Positions 15,675 through 24,556 of a DNA stretch of 64,000 nucleotides are shown piece by piece. The stretch is taken from assembly GCF_900109095.1 (NCBI RefSeq), contig NZ_FNYZ01000005.1, forward strand, positions 62,001 through 126,000, in the 5' to 3' direction. Origin of the DNA: Sphingobium sp. AP50. Its GTDB lineage: Bacteria > Pseudomonadota > Alphaproteobacteria > Sphingomonadales > Sphingomonadaceae. Below the pieces are notes generated by a model that did not search any database, was not told the DNA's origin, and saw only the letters and a list, made by a program, of their open reading frames with translations. How positions within the stretch are numbered: position 1 is the first letter of the stretch; each line of letters starts with the position of its first letter. Both the position numbers and the translations under genes were made by a program.

Positions 15675-15761
15675 AAGCTGTCTCCTTCCCTGCTGAGATG
15701 GGAAGTAGGCGCGCCGTTGCAAGCCATTCCCTTTCGTGCCGGATCGCGATAGCCATGCGCC

Positions 15762-16220
15762 ATGTTCACCATCCGCCCCGACGATCTGAGCGATCCCCAG
15801 ACCCGCGCGCTGCTGGCGCTGCATCTGGCAGGGATGCAGGCCCAAAGCCCGGCCGACGCCGTGTTCGCGCTCGATCTTTCAGGGCTGCAAGCGCCGGGCG
15901 TGCGGCTGTGGAGCGCGTGGGATGGGGCGCTTATCGCCGGGGTCGGCGCATTGCGTGCGATCGATACCGAGCATGGCGAGATCAAGTCAATGCGCACCCA
16001 TCCGGACTATCTGCGCCGGGGCGTGGGGCGGGCGTTGCTGCGCCACATCATCGATGAAGCGCGCGATGGCGGCATGATGCGGCTGAGCCTGGAGACGGGG
16101 TGCGGGACGGCTTTCGGTCCGGCGCTGGCGTTGTATCGCGCGCAGGGCTTCGTGGATGGCGGTCCGTTCGGCGACTATCGGGTGAACGGATTCAGCCAGT
16201 TCCTGCATTTGCGGGTTTAA
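15762..16220 (+). CDS. GNAT-family N-acetyltransferase
   Basis: 152 codons with the GNAT fold: GVGALRAIDTEHGEIKSMRTHPDYLRRGVGRALLRHI is the strand-4/acetyl-CoA loop segment, with the R-x-x-G-x-G/A signature as RRGVGRALL. A terminal block (LALYRAQGFVDGGPF) follows. It transfers an acetyl group from acetyl-CoA to an amine whose identity cannot be inferred. The frame begins close to the divergent CoA-binding gene; the ribosome-binding site is weak. It is followed by the compound repeat at 16231-16386. Confidence 0.85.
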   Translation: MFTIRPDDLSDPQTRALLALHLAGMQAQSPADAVFALDLSGLQAPGVRLWSAWDGALIAGVGALRAIDTEHGEIKSMRTHPDYLRRGVGRALLRHIIDEARDGGMMRLSLETGCGTAFGPALALYRAQGFVDGGPFGDYRVNGFSQFLHLRV

Positions 16221-16230
16221 GGGGAGTGCA

Positions 16231-16386
16231 ATCCTCCCCGCCTGCGGGGAGTTCAACAGAGTCACGCGCCTCTGTTGAACAGCCGCAGGCTGACGGAGGG
16301 GGCGGACCATCAACGCAACCTCTCACGGGAGGCCCACCCCCTCCACCACGCTGCGCGTGGTCCCCCTCCCCGCAAGCGGGGAGGAT
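16231..16386. repeat. Compound palindromic repeat between GNAT and mrp genes
   Basis: Outer ends ATCCTCCCCGC (16231) and GCGGGGAGGAT (16376-16386) are mutually complementary. Nested inside are a perfect TTCAACAGAG/CTCTGTTGAA hairpin (16252-16278), a GCGCGTGGT/ACCACG-type pair and a CCCCCTCC/GGAGGGGG pairing. The whole region therefore folds on itself. It belongs to the same CCTCCCC-type family as 599-626. The GNAT and mrp genes converge on it. Confidence 0.7.
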
Positions 16387-16392
16387 AATAGA

Positions 16393-17376
16393 TCAGGCCG
16401 CCCGGTTCAGCCAGTCCGCGACCTTTTGCGCGATGGCGTGGAAGGCTTCGGCATGGGCGCCTTCACCGGCCGCCGGGGGATCGCCCGCGTCGGAGCGGCG
16501 GCGGATATCGATCGCCAGCGGGATGCGGCCGAGGAAGGGCATGGCGAGGTCACCGGCCGTGCTTTCTGCGCCGCCCTGACCGAAGGGATCGGACATTTCC
16601 CCACAATGGGGGCAGGCATAGCCGGCCATATTTTCGACCAGCCCGACCATCGGCACCCCCGCCTGATTGAACAGGCTGACGGCGCGGGTGGCGTCGATCA
16701 GCGCCAGATCCTGCGGCGTGGAGACGATCACGGCCCCGGCGGGCTTGTGTTTCTGCACCATGGTCAGCTGAATGTCGCCGGTGCCGGGCGGCATGTCGAC
16801 CACCAGCAATTGCGTGTCGCCCCATTCGGCGTCGATCAACTGGGTCAGGGCATTGCCGACCATCGGCCCACGCCATGCCAGCGCCTTGCCCGGTTCCACC
16901 AGATGCGCCATCGACAGCATCGGAATACCGGCAACGCCGGTGACGGGCACCAGCTTCTTGTCGCGGGCGACCGGCTTCTGGTCTTCGCTGGCCATCAGCT
17001 TCGCCTGCGACGGACCATAGATATCGGCATCGACCAGCCCGACCTTGATACCCAGCCGATGCAGCGCGACGGCGAGATTGGCGGACAGGGTCGATTTGCC
17101 CACGCCCCCCTTGCCCGATGCCACCGCCAGGATGCGCAGGGCCGGCCGGGGCGCGGTCGCTTGTCTTTCTGCCGTCTGGGCGATCCGTACGTCGGTGACG
17201 CCCGGCACGGTCAGACCGCCTTCGCGGATCGCGGCGGCCAGACCATCGCGCTGTTCCGTCGACAGGCCGCCGACTTCCAGCGCCAAAGTCATCACGCCAT
17301 CCTTGACGCGGGGAGTGCTGGCGCGGCCGTCGGTCAGGGCGGTCAGGCGGGCGGCAAAATCGGCTAGATCGGTCAT
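16393..17376 (-). CDS. Mrp/NBP35-family iron-sulfur cluster carrier ATPase (ApbC)
   Basis: 327 codons. An N-terminal MIP18-like segment (about residues 1-80) precedes the P-loop ATPase: ILAVASGKGGVGKSTLSANL (deviant Walker A with the KGGVGKS signature), VDADIYGPSQ, then LVVDMPPGTGDIQL. The CPHCG pair near residue 250 (ENMAGYACPHCGE) supplies the cysteines that bind the transferred 4Fe-4S cluster. The protein delivers Fe-S clusters to apo-enzymes in the cytosol. The gene stands alone on the minus strand, divergent from hflK. Confidence 0.93.
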   Translation of the reverse strand: MTDLADFAARLTALTDGRASTPRVKDGVMTLALEVGGLSTEQRDGLAAAIREGGLTVPGVTDVRIAQTAERQATAPRPALRILAVASGKGGVGKSTLSANLAVALHRLGIKVGLVDADIYGPSQAKLMASEDQKPVARDKKLVPVTGVAGIPMLSMAHLVEPGKALAWRGPMVGNALTQLIDAEWGDTQLLVVDMPPGTGDIQLTMVQKHKPAGAVIVSTPQDLALIDATRAVSLFNQAGVPMVGLVENMAGYACPHCGEMSDPFGQGGAESTAGDLAMPFLGRIPLAIDIRRRSDAGDPPAAGEGAHAEAFHAIAQKVADWLNRAA

Positions 17377-17450
17377 GGGGACGCCCTGTAGGAAATATTC
17401 GCAGTCTTTGGCACTGTTTTTCGTGAATAAGCCTTCCTATAGAAGAGGGC

Positions 17451-18578
17451 ATGAAAAGAATTTTCGGGTGGATGCCCGCGATCGCAGCGATGGTCCAGGG
17501 CCCCTGGGGGGGCAAGAATGACGGACCGGACGGGGACGGACAAAAGGGCGGCGATGGCGGCCCGCGCAATCCGTGGACCCAGCCGGGCAAGCCCAGCGGT
17601 GGCGGCCAGAAAGGCCCGTCGGCGATCGAGGAATTGCTGCGTCGTGGACGCGAAAGTTTCGGTCCCGGTGGTGGCGGAAGCGGTGGCGGCTTTGGCGGCC
17701 TGCCCCCGCGTGCAGCCGGCAAGGCGCTGTGGCCGCTGGCCGTGGGGCTGGTTTTCGTGCTGTGGATCGCGCTGACCAGCATCCATCGGATCGGCCCGCA
17801 GGAACGCGGCGTCGTGACGTTGCTGGGCAAATATAGCCGCACCCTCTCCCCCGGCATCAGCGTGACGCTGCCCGCGCCGTTCGAGGCAGTGACCGCCGTC
17901 GACGTCGAGGAAATCCGGACCATCGATATCGGATCGGTCAGCGCGGAGAGCGAAAATCTGGTGCTGACCGGCGACCAGAATATCATCGACCTTGCCTATT
18001 CGGTGCGCTGGAACATCCGCAATCCCGAACTTTACCTGTTCCAGCTGTCCGATCCGGATGCGACGGTAAAGGAAGTGGCGGAAAGCGCGATGCGCGCGGT
18101 ACTGGCCAATGTGACGCTGGACGATGCGCTGGGCGCCGGCCGCAGCGGCATCGAGCAGCAGGTCGAGCAGCGGATGCAGGAAATATTGAACGGCTATAAG
18201 TCGGGCATTCTGATTCAGGGCGTCGCGATCAAGCAGGCCGATCCGCCAGCCGCCGTCAATGAATCCTTCAAGGCCGTGTCGGCTGCGCAGCAGGCCGCCG
18301 TGTCCCTGCTCAACAAGGCGCGCGCCAATGCGCAGCAGGTGACGGCGCAGGCGCAGGGTCAGGCCGCGGCCTTCGACAAGGTCTATGAACAATATAGACT
18401 GGCGCCTGAAGTTACCCGTCGGCGCATGTATTATGAAACCATGGAGGGTGTGCTGGCCAATGTCGACAAGACCATCGTCGAAGGTAGCAATGTGACGCCC
18501 TATCTGCCCCTGCCCGAATTGAAGCGCCGGGCGCAGGCGGCCCCTGCCCAAGGCACCGCGGTTACGGAGGGCCAGTAA
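17451..18578 (+). CDS. hflK: FtsH-associated membrane protein HflK
   Basis: 375 codons. A Gly/Pro-rich cytosolic N-terminus (residues 15-80) precedes one membrane span (about 90-108, LWPLAVGLVFVLWIALTSI), then an SPFH (stomatin/prohibitin) domain and a C-terminal coiled-coil with Ala/Gln-rich repeats. HflK and HflC form a membrane cage around the FtsH protease and modulate its activity. The neighbour hflC starts 1 base after this stop. degP follows, so this is the classical hflK-hflC-degP order of proteobacteria. The N-terminal start is the first of several in-frame ATGs; GAAGAGGG lies just upstream. Confidence 0.92.
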   Translation: MKRIFGWMPAIAAMVQGPWGGKNDGPDGDGQKGGDGGPRNPWTQPGKPSGGGQKGPSAIEELLRRGRESFGPGGGGSGGGFGGLPPRAAGKALWPLAVGLVFVLWIALTSIHRIGPQERGVVTLLGKYSRTLSPGISVTLPAPFEAVTAVDVEEIRTIDIGSVSAESENLVLTGDQNIIDLAYSVRWNIRNPELYLFQLSDPDATVKEVAESAMRAVLANVTLDDALGAGRSGIEQQVEQRMQEILNGYKSGILIQGVAIKQADPPAAVNESFKAVSAAQQAAVSLLNKARANAQQVTAQAQGQAAAFDKVYEQYRLAPEVTRRRMYYETMEGVLANVDKTIVEGSNVTPYLPLPELKRRAQAAPAQGTAVTEGQ

Positions 18579-18579
18579 G

Positions 18580-19416
18580 ATGCGTCATCCCGTAACCATT
18601 GCGATCATCGCGCTCGTCCTGCTGATCCTTGTGGGCAGCACCGTCGCGATCGTACCGGAAACCAAGCAGGGCGTGATCGTCCGCTTCGGCAGTCCGCAAT
18701 ATATCTTCAACCGCTATCGCGAGAATGAGAAGTTCGGTCAGACCGGTGCCGGCATCGTCGTGCGCGCGCCGTTCATCGACCAGATCGTCTGGATCGACAA
18801 GCGGGTCCAGTCCGTCCAGATGGAGCGGCAGCAGGTGCTGTCGACCGATCAGTTGCGGTTGCAGGTCGATGCCTTCGCCCGCTATCGCATCGTCAATCCG
18901 CTGCGCATGTATATTACGGCAGGCAGCGAAGAGCGCGTGTCCGATGCGCTGCGCCCGATCCTGGGATCGGCCTTGCGCAACGAATTGGGCAAGCGGCCCT
19001 TCGCTGCACTGCTCAGCCCCGAGCGCGGGCAGGTGATGGACAATATCGAGGCCGGCCTGAACCGCGTCGCCCGCCAATATGGCGCGGAGATTGTCGACGT
19101 GCGGATCAAGCGGGCCGACCTGCCCGACGGCGCGCCGCTGGAAAGCGCGTTCAACCGCATGAAGACGGCGCGCGAGCAGGAAGCGCTGACGATCGAGGCG
19201 CAGGGCAACAAGCAGGCGGCGATCATCCGCGCCGAAGCGGATGCCAATGCGGCGCGCGTCTATGCCGAAAGCTATGGCAAGGACCCGCAATTCTACGATT
19301 TCTATCGGGCCATGCAGAGCTATCGCTATACCTTCGCGCCCGAACGGAGCGGACAGACCAATATCATCCTGTCGCCGGACAATGAGTTTCTGCGGCAATT
19401 CCAGGGACGACGTTAA
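18580..19416 (+). CDS. hflC: FtsH-associated membrane protein HflC
   Basis: 278 codons: one N-terminal membrane span (about residues 5-25, IAIIALVLLILVGSTVAIV), then an SPFH domain (VRFGSPQYIFNRY, GIVVRAPFIDQIVWIDKRV, LRLQVDAFARYRIVNPLRM) and a helical C-terminus (EQEALTIEAQGNKQAAI). It partners HflK in the periplasm-facing cage around FtsH. It sits 1 base downstream of hflK. A 7-base perfect palindrome with a 4-base loop (19426-19443) follows the stop. Confidence 0.92.
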   Translation: MRHPVTIAIIALVLLILVGSTVAIVPETKQGVIVRFGSPQYIFNRYRENEKFGQTGAGIVVRAPFIDQIVWIDKRVQSVQMERQQVLSTDQLRLQVDAFARYRIVNPLRMYITAGSEERVSDALRPILGSALRNELGKRPFAALLSPERGQVMDNIEAGLNRVARQYGAEIVDVRIKRADLPDGAPLESAFNRMKTAREQEALTIEAQGNKQAAIIRAEADANAARVYAESYGKDPQFYDFYRAMQSYRYTFAPERSGQTNIILSPDNEFLRQFQGRR

Positions 19417-19446
19417 ATTTTCGTCATGATCCACGGGGATCATTAC

Positions 19447-19472
19447 GGAACCAGCGTCATTCAATGAGGGTT
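19447..19472 (+). promoter_or_regulatory. EcfG-like (sigma-EcfG) promoter candidate upstream of degP
   Basis: GGAAC (19447-19451) is followed after 17 bases by GGTT (19469-19472). The general-stress sigma factor EcfG of alphaproteobacteria recognises GGAAC-N16/17-CGTT, so this is one base off. It lies about 100 bases before degP, a typical envelope-stress gene, and just after a perfect 7-bp palindrome (19426-19443). Confidence 0.35.
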
Positions 19473-19550
19473 AAGGCAAGGCGGCGCATGTCGGGGCTCC
19501 CCCCAAGTCCCGCCTTCCCTATCCCGAAGCTTTGAAGAGGACCGTCACGA

Positions 19551-21062
19551 GTGCGTTACGCTTATGCCATCACCGGCGCCCTGCTGCTCGGCGGCACCGC
19601 CATCGCCGTCACCACCAGTTCCAATGTCGGCGCGCAGGTCGCGCAGAATGAAGGATTGACGGCGGCGGCCCCGGCAGGCGCCCCCGCAAGTCTGGCCGAC
19701 ATGGTCGAAAAGCTGCAACCCGCCGTGGTCAATATCTCCACCAAGCAGCGCGTGAAGGTGCAGAATCCCTTCGCCGGCACGCCGTTCGGCGATCTGTTCG
19801 GCCAGGGTCAGGGCGGCCAGCCCCAGACCCGTCAGGCCCAGTCGCTGGGTTCGGGCTTCATCATCTCGGCTGACGGCTATATCGTCACCAACAACCATGT
19901 GGTGTCGGCCGGTGCCGAAGGCGCCAGTGTGGATTCGATTACGGTCACGCTGACCGACAAGCAGGAATTCCCTGCCAAGCTGATCGGCCGCGACCCCGCG
20001 ACCGATCTGGCGGTGCTGAAGATCGAATCGCCCAAGCCCCTGCCCTTCGTGAAATTTGGTGACAGCACCAAGGCGCGCGTGGGCGACTGGGTGGTCGCGA
20101 TCGGCAACCCCTTCGCCCTGTCGGGCACGGTGACGGCGGGTATCATTTCCGCCCTGCACCGCAATACCGGCGGCACGTCGGGCTATGACAAGTTCATCCA
20201 GACCGACGCATCGATCAATCAGGGCAATAGCGGTGGCCCGATGTTCGACATGCGTGGCAATGTGATCGGCATCAACAGCCAGATCCTGTCGCCGTCGGGC
20301 GGCAATGTCGGTATCGGCTTTGCCATTCCGTCCGAACAGGCGGCGCCGATCGTGGAGACGCTGCGCAAGGGTCAGACGATCAAGCGCGGCTATCTGGGCG
20401 TACAGATCAGCCCGCTGGGCGAAGATCTGGCCGATTCGCTGGGTCTTGCCAAGAATCGTGGCGAATTCGTGCAGGGTGTCGAACCGGGCAAGGGCGCGGA
20501 GAAGGCCGGGATCAAGGCGGGCGACGTGATCGTCAGCGTCGCCGGTCAGGAAGTGACCGCCGACCAGAATCTGTCCTCGATCGTTGCCAACCAGGCGATC
20601 GGCGCGAAGGTGCCGATCGTGCTGATCCGCAACGGCCAGCGCCAGACCGTGACCGCCATTGTCGGCGAGCGCCCGTCCGAAGACGAACTGAACAACTTCG
20701 CCCAACCGCAGGGTGACGAGGATTTCAGCCAGCAGGACAGCAATCCGGGTCAGGCCACGCAGCAGGCGCTGGGCATTTCGGCGATCCCGCTGACGCCGGG
20801 CATCATTCGCCAACTGGGCGTCGCAGCCGACACCAAGGGCGTCGTCATCACCGCCGTCGACGGATCGACCGACGCGGGCGCCAAGGGCCTGCGTCGCGGC
20901 GACGTGATCATCAGCGCCAACAACCAGCCGGTCGCCACTCAGGCGCAACTGGATGCACAGGCCAAGGCCGTAGCGGCACAGGGTCGCAACGCCATCCTGT
21001 TGCAGGTGCTGCGTCGTGGCCAGCCGGCGATCTTCCTGCCGGTGCGCCTGCGCGACAAGTAA
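19551..21062 (+). CDS. Periplasmic serine endoprotease/chaperone DegP (HtrA)
   Basis: 503 codons with a GTG start. An N-terminal signal-like segment (residues 1-28) precedes the trypsin-like protease domain, with the catalytic triad visible as NNHVVSA (His116), PATDLAVLKI (Asp152) and QGNSGGPMF (Ser227). Two PDZ domains follow (about 270-360 and 410-495; GYLGVQISPLGEDLA, GVVITAVDGSTDAGAKG). It degrades or refolds damaged envelope proteins. The gene lies downstream of hflKC, and the 134-base gap suggests its own promoter. The family includes DegP, DegQ and DegS/MucD; two PDZ domains exclude DegS. Confidence 0.92.
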   Translation: MRYAYAITGALLLGGTAIAVTTSSNVGAQVAQNEGLTAAAPAGAPASLADMVEKLQPAVVNISTKQRVKVQNPFAGTPFGDLFGQGQGGQPQTRQAQSLGSGFIISADGYIVTNNHVVSAGAEGASVDSITVTLTDKQEFPAKLIGRDPATDLAVLKIESPKPLPFVKFGDSTKARVGDWVVAIGNPFALSGTVTAGIISALHRNTGGTSGYDKFIQTDASINQGNSGGPMFDMRGNVIGINSQILSPSGGNVGIGFAIPSEQAAPIVETLRKGQTIKRGYLGVQISPLGEDLADSLGLAKNRGEFVQGVEPGKGAEKAGIKAGDVIVSVAGQEVTADQNLSSIVANQAIGAKVPIVLIRNGQRQTVTAIVGERPSEDELNNFAQPQGDEDFSQQDSNPGQATQQALGISAIPLTPGIIRQLGVAADTKGVVITAVDGSTDAGAKGLRRGDVIISANNQPVATQAQLDAQAKAVAAQGRNAILLQVLRRGQPAIFLPVRLRDK

Positions 21063-21111
21063 GTGACATGACACCTCTCGCCTTGTGGGAGAGGAAGATG
21101 TGCGGTTAATT

Positions 21112-21202
21112 CCGTCATCCCCGCGAAAGCGGGGACCCATCTCTCGACCTCGCACCAGAGGTTAGCGCGGGAGATGGGTTCCCGCCTTCACGGGAATGAC
21201 GG
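21112..21202 (+). terminator. Long inverted repeat with T-run after degP (dispersed family)
   Basis: Arms 21112-21143 and 21171-21202 are largely complementary (CCGTCATCCCCGCGAAAGCG and its counterpart), around a 27-base loop. On the + strand the stem is followed by seven T residues (21203-21209). It ends about 20 bases before the next gene. The CGAAAGC core is shared with the repeat at 26949-27016. It probably serves as the degP terminator. Confidence 0.75.
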
Positions 21203-21227
21203 TTTTTTTGTTGGAAAAGGATCGGGA

Positions 21228-22859
21228 ATGAGCGACGGCATTTTCATCGGCCTTGGCGCACCGGGCAAGGATGGCGGCATTCCGCAATCGCTGAACTTGC
21301 GCCGCGCCAACCGGCACGGGCTGATCGCCGGGGCGACCGGCACCGGCAAGACGGTGACGTTGCAGGGCATTGCCGAGAGTTTTTCCGCGCTGGGCGTGCC
21401 GGTGTTTCTGGCCGATGTGAAGGGCGATCTGGCCGGCATTGCCATGGCCGGTTCCCCCACCGCCAAAAATGCCGACAAGCTGGTCGCGCGCGCCGCCGAA
21501 GTGGGCATTAGCGACTATAGCTATGCCGATAATCCGGCGATCTTCTGGGATCTCTATGGGGAACAGGGACACCCTATCCGCACCACCGTCAGCGAGATGG
21601 GGCCGTTGCTGCTTTCGCGCCTGATGGGCCTTAACGAAACGCAGGAAGGCGTGCTGTCGATCGCCTTCAAATATGCGGATGAGGAAGGGCTGTTGCTGCT
21701 CGACCTCGGCGATTTGCAGGCGATGCTGGCCTATTGCGCGGAAAATGCGGATACGCTGTCGGCGCGCTACGGCAATGTCACCAAGGCCAGCGTCGGGACG
21801 ATCCAGCGGCAATTGCTGCAACTGGAATCGCAGGGCGGCGATCATTTCTTCGGTGAGCCGGCGCTCGACATTCACGACATGTTGCAGGTGGATGAAAAGG
21901 GGCGCGGCTATGTGAATATACTGGCCGCCGACAAGCTGATGCAGAGCCCGAAGCTCTATGCGACCTTCCTGCTGTGGCTACTGTCCGAATTGTTCGAGAC
22001 ACTTCCCGAAGTGGGCGATCCAGACAAGCCCAAGCTGGTCTTCTTCTTCGACGAGGCGCATCTGCTGTTCGATGATGCGCCCAAGGCGCTGACCGACAAG
22101 ATCGAGCAGGTCGTGCGCCTGATCCGGTCCAAGGGCGTCGGCGTCTATTTCGTGACGCAAAACCCGATCGATATTCCCGAGGATGTGGCCGGGCAGCTCG
22201 GCAACCGCGTTCAGCATGCATTGCGCGCCTTCACCCCGCGCGACCAGCGGGCGATCAAGGCGGCGGCCGAAACCTTCCGCATCAATCCGGACCTGAACGT
22301 CGAGACGGCGATCACCGAACTGAAGGTCGGCGAGGCGCTGGTGTCGCTGCTCGGCGAAGATGGATCGCCGGGCATCGTTCAGCGCACGCTGATCGCCCCG
22401 CCGCGATCGCGACTGGGGCCGCTGGAGCCCAAGGAGCGCGCGATCATCCAGTCGATTTCACCCTGTGCGGGTAAATATGACACGGCCGTCAACCGGGAGT
22501 CGGCGGAGGAAATATTGGCCGCGCGCGGACAGGCCGCTGCCGCCGCGGCGCAGGCGACCAAGGCGAAGGCCGAAGCCGACAAGGCCGCCGCCGTTCAGGC
22601 CAAGGTGGAAGCCAAGCAGCGCGAAGCCGAATTGAAAGAGCAGGCCCGGCGCGATGCAGCGGAAGCGCGGGAAGCGGCCAAGCCCAGCGCCTTCGACAAG
22701 GCGATCCAGTCCGCCACACGCGCGGCGGGATCGTCGGTCGGGCGGCAGGTCGCCAATGAACTGGGCCGTGCGGTGTTCGGCGGATCGAGCCGCAAATCCT
22801 CATCCGGCGGAATCGCGGGCAAGCTGGTGCGCGGCATATTGGGCAGCCTGTTCAAATAG
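21228..22859 (+). CDS. HerA-like (DUF853) ATPase
   Basis: 543 codons. Family: the DUF853 (YjgR-like) branch of HerA/FtsK ATPases. Walker A GATGTGKT at residues 35-42, a second motif [15 protein letters not shown], and Walker B in [16 protein letters not shown]. Residues 440-510 are an Ala/Lys-rich coiled coil ([18 protein letters not shown]) leading to a Gly/Ser-rich C-terminal part. The cellular role of this family is not established; the ATPase core resembles DNA-translocating HerA, but no NurA-like nuclease is adjacent. I chose the start [10 protein letters not shown] (ATG at 21228) because the longer frame runs back into the repeat. Confidence 0.87.
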   Translation: MSDGIFIGLGAPGKDGGIPQSLNLRRANRHGLIAGATGTGKTVTLQGIAESFSALGVPVFLADVKGDLAGIAMAGSPTAKNADKLVARAAEVGISDYSYADNPAIFWDLYGEQGHPIRTTVSEMGPLLLSRLMGLNETQEGVLSIAFKYADEEGLLLLDLGDLQAMLAYCAENADTLSARYGNVTKASVGTIQRQLLQLESQGGDHFFGEPALDIHDMLQVDEKGRGYVNILAADKLMQSPKLYATFLLWLLSELFETLPEVGDPDKPKLVFFFDEAHLLFDDAPKALTDKIEQVVRLIRSKGVGVYFVTQNPIDIPEDVAGQLGNRVQHALRAFTPRDQRAIKAAAETFRINPDLNVETAITELKVGEALVSLLGEDGSPGIVQRTLIAPPRSRLGPLEPKERAIIQSISPCAGKYDTAVNRESAEEILAARGQAAAAAAQATKAKAEADKAAAVQAKVEAKQREAELKEQARRDAAEAREAAKPSAFDKAIQSATRAAGSSVGRQVANELGRAVFGGSSRKSSSGGIAGKLVRGILGSLFK

Positions 22860-22892
22860 GCTATGATGCCGCGAAACAGGGAGGCGGCTGAT

Positions 22893-23297
22893 ATGAAAGC
22901 GACAGCAATCTGGACAGGTGCGGCGATAATGCTGGCGGGCACGGCGCAGATAGGGACGGTGCAGGCGCAGTCGGGCATTCATCCCCATGATGTGCTGACC
23001 GCCGCAATCGTCAGCGACATTGTGCGCGACCGGCAGGATGAACGGGATACGCGGCGCGCGCCCTATATCCCGCAAGGCTATGGCCCGATCGCCACAGCCT
23101 CTGCCGCGCGCGATGCCTGTACCACCAAGGCTCTGTATCAGGCCGGGCCCGAGGGCAGGCTGATCGGACAGGCGCATGCCAGCACCATGTCGACCGGCTG
23201 GGAAGTCGAGGGCGCGATCGCGATGCCGGAGAGTGACATCCCCTTCGTCTGTTCGGTTCGCAATGGATCGGTCAGCGGGCTGTTGCTGCGGGAGTAG
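22893..23297 (+). CDS. Exported hypothetical protein
   Basis: 134 codons; a GGGAGGC ribosome-binding site precedes the chosen ATG. Residues 1-27 form a signal peptide (MKATAIWTGAAIMLAGTAQI... ending VQAQS), so it is probably periplasmic. The mature protein of about 107 residues contains two Cys (ACTTKAL and PFVCSVRNG) that could form a disulfide. No family recognised. The spacer after it (23298-23557) holds the small-ORF/promoter region. Confidence 0.65.
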   Translation: MKATAIWTGAAIMLAGTAQIGTVQAQSGIHPHDVLTAAIVSDIVRDRQDERDTRRAPYIPQGYGPIATASAARDACTTKALYQAGPEGRLIGQAHASTMSTGWEVEGAIAMPESDIPFVCSVRNGSVSGLLLRE

Positions 23298-23422
23298 GAT
23301 GGCAACATAGCGAAGACGCAATCGAAAAATGCGTGTTGATTTGCGCATAATTTCGAAGCCATTGAAATAACAAGGAAGATGAGTACCAGCCTAAGCTGGA
23401 TGGGTGTTATAAAAGGAGCAAA

Positions 23423-23487
23423 ATGGCTTCCATAGCAGCATGATCATCATAATTATCATCATCGCCCAGATGGCGCTAAATCTCTGA
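23423..23487 (+). promoter_or_regulatory. Leader region with two coupled mini-ORFs and Ile-rich/Fur-like sequence
   Basis: After an AAGGAG site (23413-23418) comes a 6-codon ORF (23423-23443, MASIAA). Its stop overlaps by TGA/ATG a 15-codon ORF (23440-23487) whose residues 2-8 are all Ile, encoded ATC ATC ATA ATT ATC ATC ATC. The same bases (GATGATAATTATGATGATC on the minus strand) match 14 of 19 positions of the Fur-box consensus. Either reading may be accidental. The next gene begins at 23558. Confidence 0.3.
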
Positions 23488-23506
23488 CAACCATCTCGAT
23501 TTCAGG

Positions 23507-23534
23507 TTGATAATCCCCGACTATTACATACTAT
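23507..23534 (+). promoter_or_regulatory. Candidate promoter of the gene at 23558
   Basis: TTGATA (23507-23512) and TACTAT (23529-23534) are separated by 16 bases, placing transcription start near 23541, just ahead of the GGGGGGAT ribosome-binding region and the ATG at 23558. The in-frame TTG that would extend the coding sequence upstream coincides with this -35 box, so the shorter start is preferred. Confidence 0.45.
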
Positions 23535-23557
23535 ACCCCCTGTTCCGGGGGGATCTT

Positions 23558-24556
23558 ATGGCAGTGATATATTCTGCGACCGGTTTGGTGGTCTTGTTTT
23601 TGAGCATTGCACAGGCGCAGGGGGCATGCCTGCCGGATGCCGAAATTGCCGCCCGCATTGGTCCTCAGATTCAAAGCGGTGCCGCCACGGTGAAAGTGGG
23701 CGATCTCGCCAACAAGCCGTTATGCTCAGGCTTGACCTTGGCCGCCACCATTCAAAAAATGCATGATGCCGCTTTCCCCGCTGAAGCAGCCGATCGCGCC
23801 AGGATCGAAGAAGCGCGTCGAGTGGCAGCAATCCAGCAGGAAGAGACGCTGAAAGCGGCAGCCCTGAAAGCTCAGGAGGCACCGCCGACAACCCGGACTG
23901 AAAACCAATCGCCGACGGTTGTTGCAAGTGCCAGCGAACCCAAGCCGCCTGCAAAACCTGCGGAACTGGTGGGATTTCGGGGCGCCACCTACCAAGCGGC
24001 CGCCGCACAACCGACGAAAACCGTTTCGGATAAGCGCGCCGCGTCTGTCGTGAGTGCGCGCTTTCCGAATAATATCGATATAGCCAATCTTTTTGTGCGA
24101 TATCACACGAAATATAACCTGCTGAGCAATGCAACATTTTCCGACGGAGAAAGTGCAATTTCGATGCCTTTATTTGGTATCATCATGTACATCCGCAGAA
24201 ATGTAACGAATATCAAATGCGCAACGCTAAAATCCGGATCGGTGAAATGCAATTATCGCTATAATTATGAAACCGTTCCCAATGGCACTATCGCCCAACT
24301 TGCGCTGTTGACGACGGAAAAATCCGGCTTTTCGGATACGTCCGACACTTTCGCCAAGGTGAATGGGCAGTGGACATCGGAAACGATCAGGGCATGGACC
24401 CAAAAGGTAGCAGCGGAAGCATCTGCTCGACAACCAGCCGGCTCGGGATCTTCAACACCTTGTGTTGTAACGGGAGGAGTCGCCGCCGATTGGACGGGTG
24501 GCAATGGCATGATCAGCGGGGTGACCTGGGATCCCAATATCAGGACGCCATGCTGA
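23558..24556 (+). CDS. Exported hypothetical protein of unusual composition
   Basis: 332 codons from MAVIYSATGLVVLFLSIAQA, a signal peptide cleaved near AQA-QG. Residues 60-125 are Ala/Glu-rich and likely helical. A Pro/Ala linker follows, then a C-terminal domain (about 165-330) with Cys residues (KCATLKSGSVKCNYRY, STPCVVTG, final TPC). Between about 24080 and 24330 the DNA is visibly AT-richer than the surroundings, which may indicate acquired sequence. No family is recognised. It is not in an operon: the preceding spacer contains its own promoter, and the next gene is about 140 bases away. Confidence 0.6.
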   Translation: MAVIYSATGLVVLFLSIAQAQGACLPDAEIAARIGPQIQSGAATVKVGDLANKPLCSGLTLAATIQKMHDAAFPAEAADRARIEEARRVAAIQQEETLKAAALKAQEAPPTTRTENQSPTVVASASEPKPPAKPAELVGFRGATYQAAAAQPTKTVSDKRAASVVSARFPNNIDIANLFVRYHTKYNLLSNATFSDGESAISMPLFGIIMYIRRNVTNIKCATLKSGSVKCNYRYNYETVPNGTIAQLALLTTEKSGFSDTSDTFAKVNGQWTSETIRAWTQKVAAEASARQPAGSGSSTPCVVTGGVAADWTGGNGMISGVTWDPNIRTPC

